Position numbers and translations under genes: made by a program. The notes beneath the pieces are model-generated. The model ran no database searches and had not been told where the DNA came from. It saw only the letters and a program-made list of their open reading frames with translations. This document shows, piece by piece, positions 32,411-42,300 of a stretch of DNA of 64,000 bases (the stretch's first letter is position 1; each line of letters starts with the position of its first letter). Source of the DNA: Sabellastarte sp. h YS-2021 (Eukaryota; Annelida; Polychaeta; Sabellida; Sabellidae); the NCBI GenBank assembly GCA_964017235.1, contig OZ024934.1:91292706-91356705 (forward strand). The letters run 5' to 3'.

Positions 32411-32682
32411 TCATTTATATTGCTTCTGTGTCTTGGCAGGTCGTGGGACAAATGAAGAGGCACCCCTGCCCCGGTAGGATCTCTGACCACGCCTTCTGTT
32501 TCCCAGTTGTTTCCAAGCTGGTAGACCCTGTTTCCGGTCCGTATCTTGCTGTTGCCTCTGAGGCTGGGAGTACGGGTGGAAACGTTGGGGTTTCCTCTGA
32601 GAAGGGCCAGCAGTACGTTTGTCCTCGAAATGTCTGATTTCTTCCTCAGCTTTGGAGATAATGTGGTCGGGGAACAAAGCAC
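30061..32682 (-). CDS. DIRS reverse transcriptase / RNase H / MT-like ORF, copy 1
   Basis: 873 codons open in the +1 frame relative to gag and YR. The conserved part starts near residue 195 (PVGSRLHKFWEKW). RT covers about 230-480: RPILDLSKLN, SIDFKDAYF, PFGLSTAPLEF and catalytic YLDDW (397-401). RNase H covers about 558-680: FTDASKEGWGAHL, ELKAVLLALK, ATDNTTVV, HIPGRLNVIADKLSR. Residues about 685-790 (DLFATRFN, SPVPDPKAWAVDALSLSW, PPAAILGKVV, APGWPNMPWFWD) match the region often described as methyltransferase-like in DIRS elements. The true start is unclear: the frame overlaps gag by ~270 nt and may be entered by frameshift or re-initiation. The tail overlaps YR. Confidence 0.9.
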   Translation of the reverse strand: MLCSPTTLSPKLRKKSDISRTNVLLALLRGNPNVSTRTPSLRGNSKIRTGNRVYQLGNNWETEGVVRDPTGAGVPLHLSHDLPRHRSNINDSYCVQPVTGFLIPCQAGQTGASVSSVMRDRKLKVTGKDCCSKTRTHLPVSYHVASHVPFAGGLPQKKGIIPERQSLIKSVKGVSCVNHLSSVQNVTNVPLVVPHPPVGSRLHKFWEKWAALGVNPKVVSVLREGYILPFRSRPYLTREPTITSCYVDPHRNSYLLEALHQLLNKNAVELVQNPQSLGFYNRLFLVPKPNNRWRPILDLSKLNKFLKTQTFKMETPETIRTSLQTGEWVTSIDFKDAYFHVPINSQSRKYMRFHIQGKTYQFKALPFGLSTAPLEFTVIAKEVKWLAMRQGIRIHQYLDDWLVRARSLQVCRQQTQSLVTLCKDLGWLVNQEKSELEPKQIFNFVGYQFDLKQGRVRPTQERWQGLQVKIREILASPVCPVRNFMSLIGLLTATEKQVHMGRLHMRPIQWHLKNNWRIPETLDKTIPIPRSLHPHLKWWLEEDNVIKGQTLHPLAHALQIFTDASKEGWGAHLNELMARGRWSLPESKLHINYLELKAVLLALKEFQTLCANRVVLIATDNTTVVAYINKEGGMRSGPLCALLWRILTWCTRHQVILKARHIPGRLNVIADKLSRLGQTIQTEWSLNPEIFKAICDRWHRPQVDLFATRFNNKLPHFVSPVPDPKAWAVDALSLSWEELDPYAFPPAAILGKVVEKLQDYPCNKIILIAPGWPNMPWFWDLVTMSSQIPLCLPSIPNLVSQPFNQVLHRNLSNLNLHAWLLEPQQSRNRGSLRQWQHELRLLKEDQPDLSMRQSGPFLQSGALVIRWTSEHHL
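32405..32413 (-). promoter_or_regulatory. Candidate stop-codon readthrough signal at gag UGA, copy 1
   Basis: On the minus strand the context is TAT AAA TGA CAG TTA CTG. Stop followed by CARYYA is the recognised leaky-stop signal known from tobamoviruses. The downstream frame is the gag frame and stays open to the YR stop at 29162, with no nearby ATG (the first 13 codons after the stop lack one). Copy 2 has the same arrangement with CAA TTA. Confidence 0.6.
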
Positions 32683-34426
32683 TGAGATGAAGTGGGGCAG
32701 TTCTCAGAGAAGTTAAGGTATCTTGCTTTATGCCAATCTTGAGAAAATCCAGATAGCTGTCACGTCTCGCAAGTGTCAAGTTGGCCACATTAACAAACAC
32801 CCCCTCTGACAAATCTTGCATGGTACGAGCCATTGCTTGTGTGATGCTGCGATTGAAAGTAACTAAGAAGTCCAATTCGTCAGCAGCTTGGGTGATCTTT
32901 GAAGCAGATTTCCCTTTGGAAGTTACACTTTGGATTAACTTTAACTGAGCCACCATATTGTCTTGAACCTTGGTGAGACACCGGCTAAAAGCTGCAGCTT
33001 GATTACACATATATGATTGATCACGTGCAGCACGTTCCCACTTCCTTAAGCTGTCCTGGGATACGGGTCTAGAAGCCGGTGCAGAAGGCAGAGATCTGTT
33101 TGCTATTCTGGAGAAAGTACTGTTTAATCTGGCCGGTTCATTAGTCCAATTATAAACCTTTGACCGGGAAAAATCTTTCTTTTCACAATGCATGTTGTAC
33201 CATCTCAGAGTCTTAGGTGGTTTAACAAACTGGTCTCTCGATAGTCCTGCATTTTCAGAAGTACGTGATGGGTACCCTTCTTGAATGGTTATGTTGAGCT
33301 TCTCCATTTTCCTGCATAACCATTCATCGACCGGAACTTTCACAGATACCTTTCCGGTGTGAGAAACTTTTGACCCGGTAAAGGGGTTGTCATCCTGGGA
33401 GCCAGATGAGGAATCAAATTCCGGAATGTCATTCCAAGCCATGAAGGACCTAACACCTCTCAACGTTTCCCTATAATTCTGCTCAGCAGTAAGCTCTTGA
33501 TCCACCTCAGAGAAATCCTCATGATCTTGACCTGTAGAGCCCAAGTCAGAAATTTCACCCTCATCAGCCAAACTGGACGGCCTGTCACTAAGGTGATCCG
33601 TAAGCATCTCCGGTTCCTCAAGGGGAACTGTAGTACCGGTTAAAGAGCTGGATTGTTGAGAGAGAGATGTAACCGGTTGAGCAGCAGGACCTGGGGGCTG
33701 GACCTCGGGTCTGTGCACTGCTGCAGGGAGATTAGACGTCTGCTCAGTCAGATGAACGGGTGCAGCACCAGGAGCCTCAACAGGCTGGGTGGCCAGCACA
33801 GTACCGGGGACCTCAACAGGTCGGGTGGCTGACACAACATCTTTCTTGCTGGCTGCACCGGGAAACTGCTTCTCACCGGTAACACTAGTAGACTGGTCAG
33901 GTGGAATGAAAGGCCTATCAGAAACCACTACTTCTGTATCCTTGACCGGTTCAACCGGAACCTGGAAGCTCTTTGCAAGGAATAACGCCTCAAGGCGGGC
34001 AAAACGCTCTGACCACTTATCGTCCATACATTTCAAGTCAGACTGGAAATCAACAGGCGTTTTGCTGGGTTTCTTCTTGGTAGGGGACTTGTGAGAGGAC
34101 TTTTTGGCCTTTTTACTGGGAGTTTCGCCTCTATGACTAACGTCGCCCTTGCTCTCAACCTTCTGTATAACAGTAACGTCAGCTGGGTCTACGGAATGGG
34201 AGGGAGAGCTAGCTTTCTTCTGAAGTTCTTTTCTCACCCTGTAGGTAGGGGTGGCCAACTGTAGCTTCTGTTGTTCAGATAGATTGTCACAAATCTGGCA
34301 CTGTTTCTTCTTAACACAAAGGTCGTCACCAATGCCCTTCTCACGGCAGCGTGCACATTTAAGATGTGAATCAAACAGAGCCATAACATGGCCACACGAC
34401 CCTCTCTTTTGTCCAGGGGACGCCAT
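32411..34426 (-). CDS. DIRS gag-like protein, copy 1
   Basis: 671 residues, starting ATG 34426 (MASPGQKRGSCGHVMALF). Near the N-terminus are conserved Cys/His pairs (CGH, CARC, CQIC) that look like a zinc-binding module. The middle is acidic and Ser/Pro/Thr-rich. The C-terminal half is conserved with copy 2 (YRETLRGVRSFMAWNDIPEF, LNSTFSRIANRS, EEEIRHFE). The C-terminus is Arg/Gly-rich (RGQRSYRGRG), which suggests nucleic-acid binding. It ends TAT AAA TGA at 32411, followed by CAG TTA. The RT frame overlaps its last ~270 nt. DIRS gag proteins are poorly characterised; a structural role in RNP or particle formation is inference. Confidence 0.85.
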   Translation of the reverse strand: MASPGQKRGSCGHVMALFDSHLKCARCREKGIGDDLCVKKKQCQICDNLSEQQKLQLATPTYRVRKELQKKASSPSHSVDPADVTVIQKVESKGDVSHRGETPSKKAKKSSHKSPTKKKPSKTPVDFQSDLKCMDDKWSERFARLEALFLAKSFQVPVEPVKDTEVVVSDRPFIPPDQSTSVTGEKQFPGAASKKDVVSATRPVEVPGTVLATQPVEAPGAAPVHLTEQTSNLPAAVHRPEVQPPGPAAQPVTSLSQQSSSLTGTTVPLEEPEMLTDHLSDRPSSLADEGEISDLGSTGQDHEDFSEVDQELTAEQNYRETLRGVRSFMAWNDIPEFDSSSGSQDDNPFTGSKVSHTGKVSVKVPVDEWLCRKMEKLNITIQEGYPSRTSENAGLSRDQFVKPPKTLRWYNMHCEKKDFSRSKVYNWTNEPARLNSTFSRIANRSLPSAPASRPVSQDSLRKWERAARDQSYMCNQAAAFSRCLTKVQDNMVAQLKLIQSVTSKGKSASKITQAADELDFLVTFNRSITQAMARTMQDLSEGVFVNVANLTLARRDSYLDFLKIGIKQDTLTSLRTAPLHLSALFPDHIISKAEEEIRHFEDKRTAGPSQRKPQRFHPYSQPQRQQQDTDRKQGLPAWKQLGNRRRGQRSYRGRGASSFVPRPAKTQKQYK

Positions 34427-34548
34427 AACAACTCCAGAAGCAATAAATATTCTTTATAGAATAAAATAAAATGAAAGTTGGTAGTAGTCTTTAAAAATCT
34501 AACGTTACACACACACTGCAAAAAACACGTCCGTACACTCTCGCGCCA

Positions 34549-34722
34549 AACGAAAAAGACGCCGTGACGTCATTCTGTCTAGACAGGAAGTATGCACGAG
34601 GCGACACCTGGCGAATGTACACTCTGTGACCGGTCCTGCCGGTATTTTATACAGAATGACTTTTTCTGTCGTTTGGCGGGACCGGTCGCGCCGACCGGTA
34701 AAGCAATTGTCCATTGGATAGG
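34549..34722. repeat. Right inverted terminal repeat, DIRS copy 1
   Basis: Inverted partner of 28468-28641. The outer extension 34723-34741 ('atgtattaacgcaataaaa') differs from the left outer extension, and both are copied in the internal complementary region. Confidence 0.9.
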
Positions 34723-34741
34723 ATGTATTAACGCAATAAAA

Positions 34742-36206
34742 ACAGGTTTTTAAATAATTTATTACAATAAAACCTGTAATATCCCCACCTTTGTGAATGA
34801 GGCTTTGTTCTGATGATGGAAGGTTAGTAAAGTAACAGGTATGTTTCCTGTACAGCAGACCAGTGATCAGAAAGTTAAATATTTGGATAAGGAAAGGCTG
34901 GATAACGGAGGTTCTTGTAGACTCAGTGCCTTAGAGTTTGTTACATGTATTAAAAGTAATCCCTATATTATCATGCATACCACAGCTGGTCATTTATATT
35001 TTAGCATGTTCAATCTCAATACTATTCTGAACTGAATCTTTCTTGTTTAAACTTTATCTGCACTGAGCACAACTGAAAAGCTTACAAATAGCTACTGACA
35101 CGTAAATAACTGCGGACTTGCATGTTTTAAACATTCTTTAACTTTGTAAACTTATTGTTTTTGGAAGACTGGTCCGACCAGTTTAATATTTCAATGGATG
35201 AACAACACTTTAAATTTATTCAACAGATATCGTTCAATACAATGTACAAAACTGGAATACGTTTGTCAAATATATGCACCCTTATATCTACATGTGATCA
35301 TACATAAGCATAAAGAATTGAAAATACATTTTTGGCGTAAATCAGTTCTATCTAAATGCACTCATGCATATGCTTAAATAATTCTGTTAAACCATTTGTT
35401 TTTAGTTTATAAATTCAAAAGTATTGCTCAAATTTAAATATTACTTATATCAGAACCTTTATGAAGATTCTTACCAGAATGTTTACAGAAATTTAAGTCA
35501 AAAAGTAAGCTAAGAAATGTGTAATTGATCCCTGTAAAAAAACAGCCTGCTTTAGATTTGAAGTTTTCAAAATTATTCTTAAGTTTGTTATTTTATTTAT
35601 TTATTTTTTTTTTTTTGTAAATTGTGAGTCATTTATCTCAATCATTTCAGAATCTCAGCGACTTTTACTTATCAATGCTTTGTTTCTCTGTGTGTTTTCC
35701 CGTGTTTGTCTATCTGGAGGTCTTTCCTTTGATAGAATAAACACAAGGTACTTTTAATTGTCAATTCTCATCAGAGTTATTTGGTGTCAATCAGCTATAA
35801 ACTGTTGAATAAGTTCTTACACCAAACTCTTTGAATAGTTATTCCTTTAACAGTCTGATGAAATAAACTAAGTCAAGAGATATTTTTATTTAACATGATA
35901 CAAGTTGTACTCCGTGCATTTATTAGCACTAGTTTTTTAATGCAACATTACTATTCCATACTTTCCACCCCTGTTATAACACACAAAACACAAACTGCAA
36001 TTCGGTACAATGTGGGTTCTATTTGATATTCATGGAACTATTTTCAGCTGCCAGATTACTACGCGCTTTAACACTGCAGTACCAGATATCTCACTTGTTA
36101 TTGTTATTCTGGGCACTACTTTTTGGCACTATTTTTATGCCACATTCAGATCAGAAATGCCCTCTTCGATTATGGCCCCAAACTCAGGGTCTATACCCTG
36201 CAATAG
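34742..36206. other. 3' flank of the BAZ1-like gene; no other gene seen
   Basis: It includes the presumed 3' UTR of the minus-strand BAZ1-like gene. AATAAA on the minus strand is seen at 35919-35924, about 285 nt past the stop, and another near 35885. The rest is AT-rich with a poly-T tract near 35605. Confidence 0.45.
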
Positions 36207-36335
36207 TTATAGGTAATCATGATCTACCACTGGGTTGCCATTTCTAGGGTAACAGATGCCCGGTAACAGTCTCTTGATGTTGTCACGCGCTATTTTCTCT
36301 AGTGGAGCGATACATTTGTAGACTTCAGAGTCCGG
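36207..36335 (-). CDS. BAZ1-like terminal exon: last bromodomain helix
   Basis: 43 codons including the stop: PDSEVYKCIAPLEKIARDNI, then KRLLPGICYPRNGN and DHDYL, stop TAA at 36207-36209. Acceptor TGATTTTCAG. The protein ends about 15 residues after the bromodomain. Confidence 0.85.
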   Translation of the reverse strand, partial: PDSEVYKCIAPLEKIARDNIKRLLPGICYPRNGNPVVDHDYL

Positions 36336-39300
36336 CTGAAAATCATATAACAGAGAGAAGCACGTCTTGAAGTTGTTAAAGCAAAATTTGTGTACGACAT
36401 AGCTTTCAACACATTCTACAGGTTATGTCATGGTGGTTGAGAACTTGAGACCACGGAGGACAATAATATACACTAGCTGGTGCAAAGCCTGCTCTGTAAT
36501 ACCGCTGGTAAGTGACTGGCCACTTTCACAATGAACACTTAAGGGTTCAAAAACAACCTAGGTTGCACTAAAACGACAGATATCACAAAATTTTCAGATC
36601 TTCAGAACTTGTTACAAGTACATTACACTTAAATTGATTATACGGTGTTCATACCAAAAGTCCTGTTTACTATTCAATCGAGCACTTTGCTATAGTGGAG
36701 AACAACATTGATGAGGAGGCTTATGTACACATTCCATACTACAGTACTTTATATATTATTTAATTTACGTACCTTGTTATAGTGCTCACAGTTGGAGAAC
36801 ACCAGAGCCAAGTCATCCACAAACTCTGACACCTTCTTGTACTGCTGACTCTCACACTTCTTCTTCATGGTCAGAAAGTCCATAGGATGCTTGATTACAT
36901 CATAATAATCTGGTACCTGGAACAAGCAGTCATAATATTTATTGTTATTTAGGCCAACTTTATGACATATTCACTTAATGTTATTCATGGTATGGCACTA
37001 ATCTTGCACTGACAGAAGTGCAGTCAGACTACTTATACACAGCTGAACTATGCTTAGAGAAACTCCAAGTAGAATTGTTTTTCAAGTGAAACTGAACATG
37101 TCCAGAAAGGGCCTCTTCCATTAATCTGGAGTAGTTTTGTTATCTGCCACTGTGGCCTAGCAGGTAACACACTTGTCTAGGAACTCAGAGGACATGGGTT
37201 CAAACCCAGATACATAGTGGCTCAATGACCACTTAAAATGGCGGTCCTCTGTCATTGGGTCCTATCCCCAGTGGCAGGCTAAAGAACCTCAAGGATGTTG
37301 ATAATTAGTCATCCTTGAGCCTCTATCTTTCAGTTAGGAGAATGTCAGTTACTTGTGAGTTGGGATTGCACCTGTGCAGTTGGATTGGTTAAATAACGCT
37401 TTGAGTCCTGTAATAATTGGAGATATTGCGCTGAGTATAAATAAAAACACACAAATCTAGAATGCTTGGTTAGGCAGAAATATTTCTCTGGTTCCTTCCA
37501 ATTTGACTTTACAGAGTTTGACTGCAGTTTTACTATGTTATTATGACACCTTTTGTAATACTTGGATTGAAATTATTTCGAATTTACAACAGAACACTTT
37601 CCTCCTTCAGTTTGGGACTGGGTTTAAACTCATTGCCCTAGAGGTAGGATGCACAGGTTTGCCAATATGTCACAGTGCCCCACCTCTTACACAGCAACAG
37701 TTTAAAACTTAAACACTCAAAGCTTAACTTATTAGGTTTGTGTAATGTTGATGGTTGAAAAGAATGTGAGAAAGTAATGTATATTACTTTGTCAAGATTT
37801 TGTTCATAAACAATACTATCAATATTAGATTTATAATGTACTATGAATATCTGCTCTGGACCATTTGACTGTACAGTCATGGTAACTCTACACTCACCAC
37901 TTCCCGGTCAACTGGATCCTGAAAAGGCCAGGAGTTTCTATGTCGTCTCAACTTGCCCAGAATTTCCTCTGCACTCTGCAAGTAAAGAATGCAGTTTCAC
38001 TTTTACATGACCTTTAACAGAAGAAAGGGTCCTATCAGAATGGACCCACAGTTATAACCTCTTATGTTGAATTGTATTGGACTCAAACCCAGGACAATAG
38101 CAGTGAGAGCCTAGCGATTACACACAAACAACTCTACCCACTGAGGTCTCTATGATACTACAGGATGTACTGCAGCAGTATTACACTGAGAGGTTCCAGA
38201 TAAACATCTACTGAATCTAGATACCAGTGTCATAGGAATGCTTCATTAAAACCATGCAATGCCATGGCAGTTATCTCCTGCTTAGTGAGGGCTGCCTCTG
38301 TATTGTGTAAGTAATTGCACTGATTAAACATATACTGACCTTCACAAAATGTGTACAACCAACAAGTTTGTGTTTTTCTGTCAAATATACTGCCTATAAG
38401 ATATGATATAGTATGTTAAAGTCTAAAGATGATTCCTTGGGGAGTCTAACAGACCAATAAGTCTGACTCTGATGAGACCTCAATCTTTATAGGTTAAAAG
38501 GTTTTAAAATATAAACATTAATGATGTAAGGAAATATTAAATATATATTTTTTTTAATTATAAAGTCTTTACACAGCGACTTGCAAATTTTAATTAGTAA
38601 ATTAAATTTTTATTAGTTAATACCTTACCTACCAGACGATAGCTATAGCCCGGCGCCAGCCGGTCCCGCCAAACGAAAGAAAAAGACGTCCTGGGTTTCA
38701 CCCCGGGCAGGACCGGTACACTACACTCCACTCGCCAGGTGGCCTAGTTCCTGCCTCACTCGCCAGAGGGACGTGACGTCATAGCATCTTTTTCGTCCCC
38801 AAGGTTGAATTGTAAGGCTGAAAGCGGGGAAGGCTGGGTGGGAATTTCCCGTCTGGTAGGTAAGGTATTAACTAATAAAAATTTAATTTACTAATTAAAA
38901 TTTGCAATTTCATTGCGTTAATACATCTTACCTACCAGACGATAGCTAGAATAACTACCCAGTGGAAGGAGGGCAGCCTTCTGAGGATTGGAGAGAACTC
39001 TTATATTATACCTAGGTGTGAGGTTCTAGTCCTTTGAGGAGACATGTTAGTCTCGAGGGTAACTAGACCCACCTGCCCCCCCCCCCCCCCCCCCCTTTTT
39101 GACTGCTCTGAGGGGAGGAAGAGAGTAAGAGTTCAAGTCAATGATTCCCACGGATAACCTGGAAGAGTAGGAAAAGTCCTATACCAGAGGATTACTCTGA
39201 AGTAAAAGACTTTGAGAAGCCAAGGCCTAGGCTAAAAGTGAGCCTACACCTAAAACTAACTAGTATGTACACTATATATAATTATATACAAAGAAGCTTA

Positions 39301-42300
39301 GGTGACTAGTGGTGGATCTGCTGGGCAGCCACCACAGGACCCAAGTGAAAAAGCTCCTTATCTGCCCAGGCAACATCCTTAAGGTAAAACTGTGTAAAGG
39401 TGTTGTGGGACTTCCAGTGGCATGCTGCTAGAATCTGGTCCAGGGATATGCCACCTTGAAAGGCTTTGGAGGCCGCAAAGGCCCTAACATCATGGGCCTT
39501 AACCTGATGTAAGGCCAAGGAATCTTGGTCAGAGAGATCATAACACAACACTACTGTTTGTTTGATCCAGGACGAGATAGTGGCAGGAGAGATGTCCTTG
39601 TTAAAACCTTGTTTGAATGAAACAAAAACTAACTCCTTTCCCGTTCTTAGGGCCTGCGTTTTGTCCAGGTAGTAGCGAAGAGCCCGAACGGGGCAAAGGG
39701 ATCTGTCTTCCTTTAAAGACTTATCCAGAGTGGGGGCTAAGGCCGGGATGACCACAGGGGCCACGCACTCTGGTCCCTCTTTTGCCAAGTGATTTTTCGC
39801 CAAGAAGCTTGGTGAAGGGTAGAGGGAAACTTTGGACCAATCAGCTTGGTGTCTGATATTTTTGTTTAACCAAGCGTGAATCTCACTCCTGCGTTTTCCC
39901 GAAGCCAGGGCTAGGAGAAAAACAGTTTTGAAAGTAAGGTGTTTCAGAGACGCCTTTCTGAGTGGCTCAAAAGGCGCTTTTGTAAGCTGGTGTAAAACCA
40001 GGGAGAGGTTCCAAGCAGGAACCCCCCGGCGCCCTTTGGGTCTATCTCTGTGAAAACTGTCTAACAGTCTAGTCAAATTGTCATCCTTGCCGACATTAAC
40101 CGAGGTATTTCCCAGTTTGTCTGCAATGGCTGACCTGTACCCATCAATAGTGCTGGGCTGGAGATTCTTCTCCTGGAAAAGATGCAGGAGGAAATCTGCT
40201 ATTTGTTTTATAGATGGGTTCCTGAAGTCCACCTGACTTGTTTCGCACCATCTAACAAAAAGGGCCCACTTCGCTTCGTAGACTGCTCTGGTTGAACGTC
40301 TTTGAGGCGCCTCAATTCTTGACGCCACTGGGCTAGAGAACCCTTGCTCCCTGATTGTCTGGGCTCTAGGAGCCAGGCATGGAGATTTAGGCTTGCCAGA
40401 TCCCTGTGACGGGCCTTGTTGAAAGGTTGGGTCACTAGATCTGGATGGTGTGGAAGACAAAGAGGAACCATCGCTGACAGCTCTACTAGGTCCCAAAACC
40501 AAGGCATGTTGGGCCATCCCGGAGCAATCAGGATTGCTCTGTGATACCAGTGATCTGACAGCTTGCTGACCACCTTCCCCATCAGAGACACTGGAGGGAA
40601 AAGGTACATGTCCAGGCCTTCCCAGGACATTGTCAGAGCGTCCACTGACCAGGCCTTTGGGTCTGGAATTGAGGACACAAATTGGACTAGTTTGCAGTTG
40701 TACCTTGTTGCAAACATGTCCACTTGGGGATAATGCCAAGTTCGACAAAGGATGTCGAAGATCTCCTGATGGAGAGACCACTCCGTCTGAATGATCTGTC
40801 CCTGGCGAGACAACTTGTCTGCAATTACATTTAGACGGCCCGGAATGTGTCTGGCCTTCAGTACTATTTGTCTGAGATTGCACCAACATAGGAGCCGCCA
40901 AAGAAGGGCACAGAGTGAACCTGACCTCATACCTCCCTCCTTGTTGATGTATGCCACAACTGTAGTGTTGTCTGTGGCAATCAGGACGACCTTTCCTTGC
41001 ACTAATTGTTGGAATCTTTTTAGTGCTAACAACACGGCTTTTAGTTCTAAGAAGTTTATGTGCAACTTGCTTTCGGGCACTGACCAAGTACCGCTTGCTG
41101 TGAAGTCGCCTAAGTGAGCACCCCAGCCTTCTTTTGAGGCGTCTGTAAAGATTTGCACTGCGTGTCGTAGGGGGTGTAAGGGTTGACCCTTTAGGACATT
41201 TTCTTCTTGGGTCCACCACTGCAGGTACTGATGGAGAGAACTCGGAATTGGAATCTCCTTTTCCAGAGATTCCGGGACTCTCCAGTGTTTCTTGAGGTGC
41301 CACTGAATAGGTCTCATGTGCAGTCTGCCTAGGGGCACCTGTTTCTCTGTCGCAGTGAGTAGACCTATAAGAGACATGAAGGTTCTCACTCGGCAAGATC
41401 TGTTCTGTAATAACCCTATTACTTTTTGTTGAAGGGCTTCCCAACGGTTTTGAGTAGGTCTGACCAATCCGTTGAATAGGTCGTACTGGTAGCCTACAAA
41501 ATCGAAGACTTGTTGGGGTTCTAGTTCTGATTTTTGCATGTTTACCATCCAGCCCAACTCCTGGCAAAGGGCTAGGAGGGACTGGGTTCCCTGGTGGCAA
41601 GATTCTCTGGTAGGGGCTCGAATCAACCAGTCGTCTAGGTACTGGTGGATCCTTATACCTCGAGACTGAGCCATTAGTTTTACCTCTTTGACTACACAAG
41701 TGAACTCCATTGGAGCTGTTGACAGGCCAAAGGGAAGAGCCCGAAATTGGTAAGACTGGTTCTGGAAGTGGAACCTGAGGTATTTTCGGGAGTTGACATG
41801 GATTGGAATGTGGAAGTAGGCGTCGCTGAAGTCCAGCGATGTCACCCACTCTCCCTGTTGTAAGGAGGTTCGAATTGTCTCCGGGGTTTCCATTTTGAAT
41901 GTTTTTACGCATAAAAACTGATTTAGAGTACTGAGGTCCAAGATTGGCCGCCACTTTTGGTTCGGTTTGGGAACAATGAATAGTCTGTTGAAGAAGGCTA
42001 GAGAGGTTCGAACCCTGACCCTCTCTACTGCCTTCTTCTTGATTAAGGCTTGTAGAGCCCCTTTCAAGTGGGAGTCTCTGATGGGATTGGCATAGCCGCT
42101 TACTATCAGGGGATCCCTCACTAGGCAAGGTCTGAGATTGAATGGGAGAACATAACCCTCTTTTAGTATGGACACTACTCTTGGGTTTGCACCTAGTCGT
42201 GCCCATACTTCCCAGAACAATTGTAGTCGCCCCCCCACTGGCTGGGCATTTGCAACACTGTGGGCATTTGGCACATTTGGGGCAAAAACACAGTGATTTA

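Larger units (their letters stand above)
28425..34741 (-). mobile_element. DIRS-type retrotransposon, copy 1, coding-intact
   Basis: The element is 6.3 kb. Structure in its own orientation (minus strand): right terminal repeat (34549-34722), leader, gag-like ORF, RT/RNase H/MT-like ORF, YR ORF, 3' noncoding with a C-run, internal complementary region (28702-28795), left terminal repeat (28468-28641). The long open frames, no frameshifts and the visually identical 174-bp repeats indicate a recent insertion. Ends are placed where the match to the internal region stops: 'attgcaaattt' on the left and 'acgcaataaaa' on the right. No target duplication is evident, as expected for YR insertion. Confidence 0.9.

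Noticed and set aside
40791-41117. Forward open frames inside the DIRS elements (also 29781, 31655, 33789)
   Set aside because: Shadows of the RT, gag and YR ORFs on the opposite strand.
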